A stretch of 64,000 nucleotides of DNA from Phoronis australis (taxonomy: Eukaryota > Phoronida > Phoronidae), in contig NMRA01000278.1 in the NCBI GenBank assembly GCA_002633005.1, forward strand, positions 176,048 through 240,047, read 5' to 3'. Position 1 is the first letter of the stretch, and each line of letters opens with the position of its first letter. Below are positions 57,901-64,000 of the stretch, piece after piece. Made by a program: the position numbers and the translations under genes. The notes under the pieces are model-generated. The model was not told the origin of the DNA, made no database searches, and worked only from the letters and a program-made list of their open reading frames with translations.

Positions 57901-60900
57901 TAAATTCGGAGAAACATAATCAACACCCCTAAGTGTCTATTTTCATAACCATATTGTACAACAGGGATCCAAATACAGAGGCAACTGCCAGGAAACTTCC
58001 GCGGCTATGAGACGCTGCACTAATTGTTTGTTCGCTTGGCAACTAATCGACATTACCATAATGTTGTCTTCTAAAAGTTTAAGGCGGTAGATACAGTATC
58101 AGTGCATGGTGCTTCTTCAACAAATAATTTTTTTAACTCAAAGTAGTCCGCTCACCACCTAAAAACCGCTAACGCGCACTTGAAGTTCGCTGCCGTAACC
58201 ACATTTGAGAGGTTTCACCGAGAATTGTCCTATATTGCTTCGAAACATAACGCGAACAAATTCCAATTATGATATAAAGGAAAGTTTAAATTCATTATTC
58301 ACTGTTGTCTAAGGTTTTCTTTTTCAAAAGGTCACACGATCGAAATCATAAAAGAGGAGTGTAGTAGCGTATTAGCTGAACGAAAAACTAGCCAAGAAAC
58401 GATGATATAGCAAGTTGCCAACTGGGAGATGGTTGGTGGTGATAGTAGCCACACCTCGTTTGCTGCACAGTTCATTTTGAAGCATTTGGGATACTTGGGC
58501 GTGTTTTACTCTGCCCAGGTTTGTAAAGCCACCCTATTCGAACTCTGGATCCGCATTCAGACCCCCTTCGCATCTTAATCATCTACCGGGCGAGTCTTTC
58601 GTCGTAGTTTGGATATGCCCTTGGCGTCCCTTGGGTCTTACCTTAATTTCTGGGAGGTGATAATTTGCCCAAGCACTGTGACCTATGACCTGGCTAGGTG
58701 TACGAAGTCTAACAGAACGCAGCACGTGGTCGCCCTGTTGGAGAAGAAAAGCAAACATAGGCACTGTTTATATTTGAACATCATCGAGTATACTCTTGAA
58801 TTCAAAAACCTAGATAACGGCGCCGCGCCTTAATGAATCACCTCATAAACAGGTTTACATCCTTTGAAAACTATGTCAAAAGGTTGACCTTGTCACACAG
58901 ACGGTAACAGCGTAGAGACAGCTGATCTTGCGTAATCGCAAAACGTGACTTTTGATTGACGAGTTAACGTAAAAGACCGTTAACAAAATGCAACCTTCAG
59001 TTTTTTTAGAAAGTCTAGCCATCCAGGAAATAATGCAACGTAGTAAATGTATCTTAATCGGCTTTAAATAACATTATCTTTTTTCTGAAGCTGAAGGTGG
59101 CGCTGCTGATTTTTTTGTCTGAAAGGTCATTGTAATGAGGTAGCAATGAGTTACACAGAAAAACGATACTCATGTTTCGTGTCAACACGTCTCAATTTCG
59201 GTAATATTCCATTGTAACAAAGTGTGAAAAGAATTCCTTGATTAAAATAATCAAAGCAAATAGGAATGACTTGGAGTTTGTGACTTTAACACATTAAGCT
59301 TGTTTGATGTATTTTAGCCCCACATCATTTTTGATACCAGAAAAATTTACAGTTTACAGCGTACACTTTTCTTACCTGGGTAATTGGTTACTTTAATCTG
59401 GGGCAGGACACAATGATGACACCCCGGCCGTAGCTTGGACCCCTTCTCCCGGTAGCCATTAATTTGGAGCAGCATGGGTAGGACCCATTCACACCGCCAT
59501 TGGATGGGAGCCACCCATCCACCCGGTCGCGTCGTAACTTAGTCCCCCTCCCAGTCGTTTCCTAGTTCCGGCACTGGCACTCTTTTCTGGTGCCCGGGAG
59601 CAACTACCCCACTCCCCAACCTAAACTTTGCATGAGACTCGGCTAGAATTTTGTAAACTGAAAGTTTTTCAAGCCTGTCACGTGATTAACCATTGTTTAA
59701 GCCGGGTCTAGAACGAATGTTGGTGGCCAGAGTGCCAGATGATGGATTGGATTCTACAACATGCATTTCTGTCATGGATTAAAGTACTTGCAATGCGTGC
59801 CTAAATGTGGGTAAGGCCCACACAATTACACGCGCCCAGTGATATCACCATTAGCCATCCGTACCACACTACTTCACGTACCCGTTCTATTTTACCATCA
59901 ACTGATGCACGAACTTTTATGGTATGGATATCACTCCAGTTAGATTTATGTATCTTAGTGCCACAGCTTGTCGCCATAGCAACTTGAGGTATGGCTTCTC
60001 CAGTGGAACAGTGGGCGCCATCCTGGCTATCTCCAGGTACAAAAGCCAAAATATCCAGCGGTTCGTCACCAAAGTAGGGTGCGTGCAGTTTGAGACGGAT
60101 GTCGATTTCATTGTCCTCCTGTACCTCAATTGGTTGATCAGAGTAATCTAAAATCTATTAAAAATAACCCCAGTAGTTAGAGATTTGTATTTAATACCAC
60201 ACTTGCTCGCAGTGCAGCCAGATTGGCAATAACAGCAGTAATGACGAAAACATTTTCAAAGATATTACAGATGGCAAACTGTAAATAAAATTTGTTGAAT
60301 TGCCCAAACATTCCGGACATCAGCGCCTTGGGCGTGACATAAAAATTAAACAAAAACGATGACGTGGGTAAACGTATCTGAGTAGCACTAAGCCTTGTGC
60401 TTAAAAATAGTTTCATGAAAATGCATACATTTCAAGCGACAATATCATTAATCAGTAACACGTCTCAAACCAACCTCTCCAAAAGATTCGCTGCATTTTT
60501 CTGGTGGTAAAACTCAATCAGCTCAATGAGCTAAATCTCATTCTTATTTAGCTCATTGATCAGGCTGACGAATCAGAATTCCCTACTCTGGCACATTTTA
60601 TCGTTCTAAGAACTGGTGTCAAGCCAAGTGAAATAGGGATATTCAATTGATCGGTGAAAAATGACTTGCGAGGTACATGTAAGACAGAAATTATGATTTA
60701 CGCCCCCACATGTCTTAATACAAGTGTTGCCACGCAATTGTCAGAACATTACAGTTAAGAAATACTCTATGTAAATTATTCTAAGCAGATACCAATTGTC
60801 GGTACATGTTTGAAGACCCTTTGCCATTGCTGAGTTGAGACAAAGTAAGTTTTCCAAAGACACGAAGCCCATGCAGGTTATAGGACTTCGCCATTTACTG

Positions 60901-63770
60901 TCTACGAATATAAGTGGTGTATACACAATCCTGTTTCTGAGGCACAGGGCAGACAAATTATATGTTTGTGATTGACCGAAAAATGCGACCAGAGCTACCG
61001 CAATCTAAATTCAATACGAGATGGATTCTCACAGCAAACGTAACAAAAGTTTTTTTACAGCATCCTTTATTCTTTTTGATGGGGAGTATTGTGGAATTTA
61101 CGAGTACACTGGTAGAAAACATGCCCTAAAGTCCTTCAGTAGACTTCGCTCTAATTGGATCTAGGGGCACGGGTGTTGATTGTTTTTTGGAGACTTCTAC
61201 TAAGTGTTGAACTCTAACTTACACTATTGACGTAATGCTAAGACATTGGTCATATAACGGCCACAAGAGAGTAAGGGCAGATCGTGGCCAACCAATAACG
61301 CTTTAGTTTGACCTGTGGTAGAAAGAAGTGACGCCCTTTGTCAATCTGGCGGTGAAATGAATTGAATTAGATTGAGATAACCAAATAAATCTAAAAGACC
61401 TCAATGAAGTCAAATCTGATCGTGGATTTTTCGTTTTGAAGAGAACGTGTAAAGTTCGCTTACCATTTTCAGAAGCATTTACATGCTCTGTTTACTGGAC
61501 ATACATTGCGTTTGGTTACTTACATGTATGCCTCATGAGCAAGAGTCGTATATGTATTGAATATTCACAACTTACTTCAATGCCCAGAAGTTTGTTGTTA
61601 CTTTGACGCCATTGACTGTATAGTTCACCAGTAAAGTAGCGAGCCTTGCATGAGATCTAGAGCAAAAAAAGGCTGCATGTAATCTTTGAAAACAGTAATT
61701 GAAAATGGACTTTCTGAATGTTAAAATGTGCAAATTATTAGGCAAAGAACAGTGGGAGTATATTGCATCACATAACCAGAAATTAAATACCATACTTGAG
61801 AAAAAATACCACGCCTGCGTTTAACAAGTTTCTTTCTAAAACTAAAACCTTGATCGAACTCACCTCTTTACCAAAGTAAGACCAAAATTTTCGGTCTTCC
61901 TCATCCAAATCTATTTGCGCTAGTTGAGTTTTCACGCGCTTGAAATCAATTTGGTTAACTCCAGCTAGCCATAATATCTCTACAGTGACGAGTTCATTGT
62001 TGGTTGGCAGCCGTACTGAACATCTAAAGTTGAAGGAATTGGTCTTGGGTTCAAGCGAAATAACTGGGTCGTGTTGAAGTTCGATAATACTGGAAACTGT
62101 GAGAAAAATAATCAATTAAATATGATGTACAAATCGATGGTGAAGTAACCTTCGTAATGGGATGTGTGAAGATGTTTTCGTTCAGGACATGAGACACTCG
62201 CAATTGTGTTTTCTGACATGAGCATGCATGTTTCGTGTATCAATAAAAATGTAAAAACTGAAAAGAGTGGTCCAATAATGCAATGCAACGCGCGTTTGCA
62301 TTAACATAAAATTAATCAGCTGCATTGCTTTACCTGAAAAAAATGTTTTCATTTCGATTATCAGGTGGATTAGTGATGATGGTCTATAGCTGTAAAGCTC
62401 ACAAGTTTAGTTCAGGGCGAGAAATGCATTATGTCTGTCACGTAAAAGAGCAAATTTGTTTGCTCCTCCAAAAACCTTCGAAAGTTCATCAAAAGGGAAT
62501 TACGAAATCTTGTCTTACGCTCCAAATAATTACTTCCGAAAAATAATTCAATCTCAATTCAACAAAGCGGAATGTTTCTGAGAATCTTCATCCTTCTATC
62601 AGAGCTGTTTTGAATTGCATTATTTACATGAACCAAACTGAGTTCAATTGTTCGTGCGACCAAAGTTCAATACCATACACGGTACATTCCTCTATGATGT
62701 TGGTGAATATCAAAATTTGACATGCAGCGACGATTCATTTTGAACTACTGGATCATTTTAGAATTAATCATGTGAAGAAAGAATGAATCGTATTAAACTT
62801 GAAGACTTACGCCTACACCCAGGAGTAAATCCTGTTGGCGACACTTGTCCAGGCGGGCACAATGAGTGGTCTCCTGAAACAACAGATTGACAGCAATGGT
62901 GTACTTTAGTCTTCAGCTGTTTTTTTGACATGGTGGGGTAACTGTATCAAGACAGTGGCAGTGCTTGATTCAGCCCAATATCTCACAATATCAAAACGGC
63001 TTTTTACAAAACCAGATAGACTATTGACTTTAACGATGTAATTTATAGACCAAGGGTTAGTTCAATTCTACACCATCCCTCTCACGCACTTATTGTAACT
63101 CATGTTGGCTACTAAGTTGGTTGTCTGAGAGAGAAGTCGTAGAACCAATCAAAAGCGCCAATATGGTCTAAAATGATTCGTCTTAGTACTCCCCAGAGTT
63201 AAATACTATTCTTATGTACATTTAATGCTCGTTCAAAACGAGTCTTTTTGCGGAATTTCTTGCGGAACTTAAATACCTAGAATATTCCACAAAAAATCAG
63301 AAAAAGAGACTGGCATGAACGAAAAATACTAAGATCAAAATGTCCAGTCTTGGGTTCACACACATTAAGTGTTGGTGTTGGACCCAGGAAATCATAATAG
63401 AGTTGGTAACTTCTCACAATAATAATCATAATGGGTAGAATTGTAGTTGAGACTGTTAGTGATTCAGCCAAATGGTACGTATCGTTTTGTCCTTGACCTT
63501 TACCGAAATGAAAGATTTTACGGAGTAAATTGTACATTGGGAATAGTTTACCCTTTAACATAGTCGGTTGCTCGTAGTATCGGCGATGCACACAATGCTT
63601 ACCAAAGCAATAGGCAGATGCACACGTTTGAGGGGGCGTCAAGTAATAGGCCACCACCTGATCACTGCACGCCTTCACTTTCAAGGCAATGGTGTACGCA
63701 CAACAGTTGTCACCCACTGTAAGACATGCTTGTCTGTTGACGATACCGTCTCCTGGCAACGGTATATCAC
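45932..63770 (-). CDS. Gene B: paralogous VWDE-like membrane protein, 5' part beyond the window
   Basis: Inverted paralogue of gene A. Seventeen exons are secure (63770 down to 46052) and join in frame; with a doubtful last exon the frame has about 1059 residues. Order in the window: third D8C exon, cysteine linker, Ig-like, beta-rich, VWD, furin-site/DYDESDY segment, second furin site with C8-like segment, EGF, IPT-like segment, three cysteine repeats, transmembrane helix. Twelve of 17 secure exon lengths equal those of gene A; five differ by 3, 12, 3, 9 and 138 nt, all multiples of three. The lectin, EGF and first D8C exons should lie right of 64000. Gene A and B run toward each other, so they share a 3' intergenic space. 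Confidence 0.85.
46052..46223 (-). CDS. Gene B exon b17: transmembrane helix
   Basis: Acceptor attttag, donor gtaaat, 172 nt. Reads SSCLVSTTQNIPPTHVAKVN, then MVAVIAGTCGALAAVVVVVT, then YAARVRNRK. Single hydrophobic helix with a basic stop-transfer end, as in gene A. Confidence 0.9.
46224..47572. other. Gene B intron between b16 and b17, nothing recognised
   Basis: A frame at 47070-47399 has no recognisable motif or splice support. Confidence 0.4.
47573..47650. repeat. GC-rich dispersed repeat, copy 2
   Basis: CATGGGCGGCGCAGCACTTA, ATGGGGGATATAGCCCCCCC and CCCCTATGGTG; shorter relative of 45351-45487. Confidence 0.75.
47959..48319 (-). CDS. Gene B exon b16: three CxIxGxCY cysteine repeats
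   Basis: Acceptor ttctacag, donor gtaagc, 361 nt, phase 0 to 1. Three repeats: CGIEGRCYASNERDP ... CNICNPTQSRTSW, CVIKDKCYASNEPHP ... CKVCDPSKYSDDW, and CIIDGLCYKLGQQNS ... CMLCNPQQSTTSW. Gene A has two; its second aligns best with the third here (both carry GQQ), so the middle one is the extra repeat. Confidence 0.92.
48320..49015. other. Gene B intron, nothing recognised
   Basis: No exon-like content between the cysteine-repeat and IPT-like exons. Confidence 0.4.
49016..49153. repeat. Dispersed repeat family, copy 3
   Basis: GGCGGATTTAGACGGGGGCC, CCTAAAATTCTCACAGATTC, TTTGGCAGTTCGGGGATGTG and ATCCACCCCTGG align with 3866-4180. Confidence 0.8.
49154..49989. other. Gene B intron, last part
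   Basis: Nothing recognised; short frames only. Confidence 0.4.
49990..50244 (-). CDS. Gene B exon b15: IPT-like 'SNDG' segment
   Basis: Acceptor ttatcag, donor gtaagt, 255 nt. Reads [19 protein letters not shown], then [20 protein letters not shown], then [14 protein letters not shown]. Confidence 0.92.
51025..51206 (-). CDS. Gene B exon b14: end of EGF and linker
   Basis: Acceptor acttcag, donor gtatat, 182 nt. Reads [20 protein letters not shown], then [15 protein letters not shown], then LTCHFYQQK. One of the best conserved exons of the pair. Confidence 0.93.
51781..51970 (-). CDS. Gene B exon b13: C8-like segment, end, and start of EGF
   Basis: Acceptor catttag, donor gtaggc, 190 nt. 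Reads ATNDPNWASAALDTVKQQCM, then [20 protein letters not shown], then NGACIN. Confidence 0.91.
52874..53023 (-). CDS. Gene B exon b12: second furin-type site and C8-like segment, part 1
   Basis: Acceptor attctag, donor gtatgt, 150 nt. Starts SRHRRAAPFTNETAQQYCTN, then KCSALNIDTDGPIDACVLD. RHRR at 53009-53020 fits R-X-(K/R)-R, in the same place as RKRR in gene A. Confidence 0.91.
53298..53560. repeat. Possible small inverted-repeat element
   Basis: GCATGCACACCCATGGGGGCTC at the left and AGCCCCCATTTTTTTAGGCT plus GGGTGCGCGCATG at the right are loosely inverted; the left end also folds as GGGGGCTCGAG...CGAGCCCCCC. Ends uncertain. Confidence 0.35.
53604..53931 (-). CDS. Gene B exon b11: cysteine segment, furin-type site, DYDESDY
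   Basis: Acceptor ttgcag, donor gtaagt, 328 nt. Reads DGHLYCTCDAQGVVDVSEC, then GGDVPRCQPKRNQRD, then EPCRRRRDTSWHDH, then LDYDESDYTLVAQPR. RRRR at 53712-53723 is a furin-type site; DYDESDY at 53658-53678 is unchanged from gene A. Confidence 0.9.
54421..54656 (-). CDS. Gene B exon b10: VWD domain, end
   Basis: Acceptor cccaag, donor gtaagt, 236 nt. Reads [20 protein letters not shown], then LEQTEGLCGRYDLNCSNDL, ending E-F-T-E-S-W-R; one codon shorter than gene A. Confidence 0.93.
54657..55986. other. Gene B intron between VWD exons, nothing recognised
   Basis: Several frames without motifs; no repeat recognised. Confidence 0.4.
55987..56217 (-). CDS. Gene B exon b9: VWD domain, part 3
   Basis: Acceptor tctcaag, donor gtaaat, 231 nt. 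Reads [20 protein letters not shown], then GILAAGDVITFDKCGR, then ILQENGGRRYV. Same length as gene A exon 17. Confidence 0.92.
56861..56924 (-). CDS. Gene B exon b8: VWD domain, part 2
   Basis: Acceptor ttttacag, donor gtaatc, 64 nt. Reads YYELQKEGEFVLYRHLTEPL then E. Confidence 0.9.
57011..57185. repeat. Intronic direct repeat, copy 1
   Basis: Shares TTCGGTAATATT, AATAATCAAAGCAAATAGGA then ATGACTTGGA, TGTATTTTAGCCC and ATCAGAAAAA with 59195-59360 in the same order. Confidence 0.8.
57326..57405 (-). CDS. Gene B exon b7: start of VWD domain
   Basis: Acceptor ttcag, donor gtaaat, 80 nt. Reads [20 protein letters not shown] then MKSFDG. NDPH replaces GDPH as in gene A. Confidence 0.9.
57530..57557. 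repeat. AT microsatellite
   Basis: Run of TA dinucleotides directly next to the 44-bp inverted repeat. Confidence 0.9.
57558..57694. repeat. Perfect inverted repeat with 44-bp arms
   Basis: 57558-57601 (CTAAATATGTATAAATTTAT ...) is the exact reverse complement of 57651-57694, around a 49-bp spacer containing CGTTATGCCTTACGCATTAG. The arms are pure A/T apart from a few bases, so the site could extrude as a cruciform. Lies in the gene B intron upstream of the first VWD exon. Confidence 0.92.
57695..58641. other. Gene B intron, nothing recognised
   Basis: No exon or repeat recognised. Confidence 0.4.
58642..58734 (-). CDS. Gene B exon b6: linker before VWD
   Basis: Acceptor tccaacag, donor gtaaga, 93 nt, phase 0-0. 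Reads GDHVLRSVRLRTPSQVIGHS, then ANYHLPEIK. Four codons longer than gene A exon 14 and only weakly similar; chosen by phase, splice sites and the shared L-P-x-I-K ending. Confidence 0.75.
59195..59360. repeat. Intronic direct repeat, copy 2
   Basis: Diverged copy of 57011-57185; exon b6 and b7 lie between the two. Confidence 0.8.
59395..59615. other. GC-rich block of unknown origin
   Basis: Distinctly GC-rich against its AT-rich surroundings. On the minus strand one frame reads GWLPSNGGVNGSYPCCSKL and GRGVIIVSCPRLK over about 45 codons. No family recognised; transposon debris is the likeliest explanation. Confidence 0.35.
59882..60154 (-). CDS. Gene B exon b5: beta-rich VWDE-type segment
   Basis: Acceptor ttaatag, donor gtacgt, 273 nt. 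Reads LHAPYFGDEPLDILAFVPGD, then CSTGEAIPQVAMATSCG, then ASVDGKIER. Same length and same cysteines as gene A exon 13. Confidence 0.9.
60155..61575. other. Gene B intron, nothing recognised
   Basis: AT-rich; contains TGAGCTAAATCTCATTCTTA and TTAGCTCATTGA, a short imperfect inverted repeat near 60525-60560. Confidence 0.4.
61576..61656 (-). CDS. Gene B exon b4: Ig-like segment, part 2
   Basis: Acceptor ctctag, donor gtaagt, 81 nt. Reads [20 protein letters not shown] then NKLLGIE; one codon shorter than gene A exon 12. Confidence 0.87.
61864..62096 (-). CDS. Gene B exon b3: Ig-like segment, part 1
   Basis: Acceptor ctcacag, donor gtgagt, 233 nt. Reads IIELQHDPVISLEPKTNSFN, then FRCSV, then VEILWLAGVNQIDF, ending W-S-Y-F-G-K-E. 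The pattern F-x-C ... L-W-L-A-G matches gene A. Confidence 0.88.
62811..62873 (-). CDS. Gene B exon b2: short cysteine linker
   Basis: A 63-nt exon between tttcag and gtaagt on the minus strand. Reads GDHSLCPPGQVSPTGFTPGC, nearly the same as gene A exon 10. Confidence 0.88.
62874..63602. other. Gene B intron, nothing recognised
   Basis: No repeat or exon identified. The corresponding gene A intron contains the hAT-like insertion at 15757, which is absent here. Confidence 0.5.
63603..63770 (-). CDS. Gene B exon b1: D8C module, part 3
   Basis: Acceptor cttttcag and donor gtaagc on the minus strand, 168 nt. Reads [18 protein letters not shown], then KACSDQVVAYYLTPPQTC, then AYCF. Starts with a split codon in phase 1, so upstream exons lie beyond the right edge. 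Confidence 0.92.
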
Positions 63771-64000
63771 CTGAAAAGACAAAGTTTCATTGACTTCCAC
63801 CAAAGCTAGTCCACTAGCTCGTATGTCATTTTGCGACAAGTGGACATTGTTTTGCAAACGACGTCGAGAAGCTCGCCCGAACTGCTTGTGGCGTTTGCCA
63901 ATGTTGGAGATTGGGAAGTTTGGCTAGGGTTCCTGAGCGTAATTTTGTTTTAGTTACTGTTCTAGAGGAAGCTCACATCCTTTAAAAGATATACTTACAC
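63771..64000. other. Right edge, gene B intron
   Basis: Phase 1 start of exon b1 means coding sequence continues beyond the edge; the next expected exon is the second D8C exon (about 120 nt in gene A). A ctTAC at the very end (63993-63998) could be the reverse of a GTAAG donor of that exon. Confidence 0.4.

Overview
The window is animal nuclear DNA. It has short exons with GT-AG introns, no operons, many decayed transposons and minisatellites, and modular extracellular-protein exons. Frequent ACATGTAC and TAGGCCTA words and this domain repertoire suggest a marine invertebrate, perhaps a non-vertebrate deuterostome; this is an impression and the species cannot be named from the sequence.

Layout. 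Two related genes face each other tail to tail. Gene A (+ strand, 4218-40323, 26 exons recognised; signal-peptide exon not found) encodes a large type I membrane protein in this order: C-type lectin domain, three calcium-binding-type EGF domains, a uromodulin/GP2-like D8C module over three exons, an Ig-like segment, a beta-rich segment, a von Willebrand type D (VWD) domain, a cysteine/basic segment with a furin-type site, a C8-like segment that opens with a second furin-type site, a short EGF, an IPT-like segment, two CxIxGxCY cysteine repeats, a transmembrane helix and a short basic tail. The exons join in one open frame of about 1362 residues ending in TAG at 40321-40323. Gene B (- strand, 63770 down to about 45932, 17 secure exons plus a doubtful last one) is a paralogue entering from the right edge at the third D8C exon; its lectin, EGF and first D8C exons would lie beyond 64000. 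Twelve of the 17 secure exons have exactly the same length as in gene A and all intron phases agree, so the pair is an inverted duplication. Both resemble the VWDE (von Willebrand factor D and EGF domain) family.

Between the genes (40324-45931) lie a 45-bp minisatellite, a small hAT-like inverted-repeat element and a dead jockey/CR1-type LINE (about 43130-45230). Introns contain an 8-bp-TSD inverted-repeat element (15757-16478), a TA-flanked one (26834-27495), foldback elements, tRNA-derived SINE-like sequences, a BEL/Pao scrap and many tandem repeats. One ambiguous base (24212) sits at the join of a 178-bp duplication and looks like an assembly seam.

Most interesting biology: in both paralogues a 37-residue acidic segment containing DYDESDY is bracketed by two RxRR furin-type sites and has identical length, although its other residues diverge. 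This predicts processing of the ectodomain into fragments and possibly release of a tyrosine-sulphated peptide.
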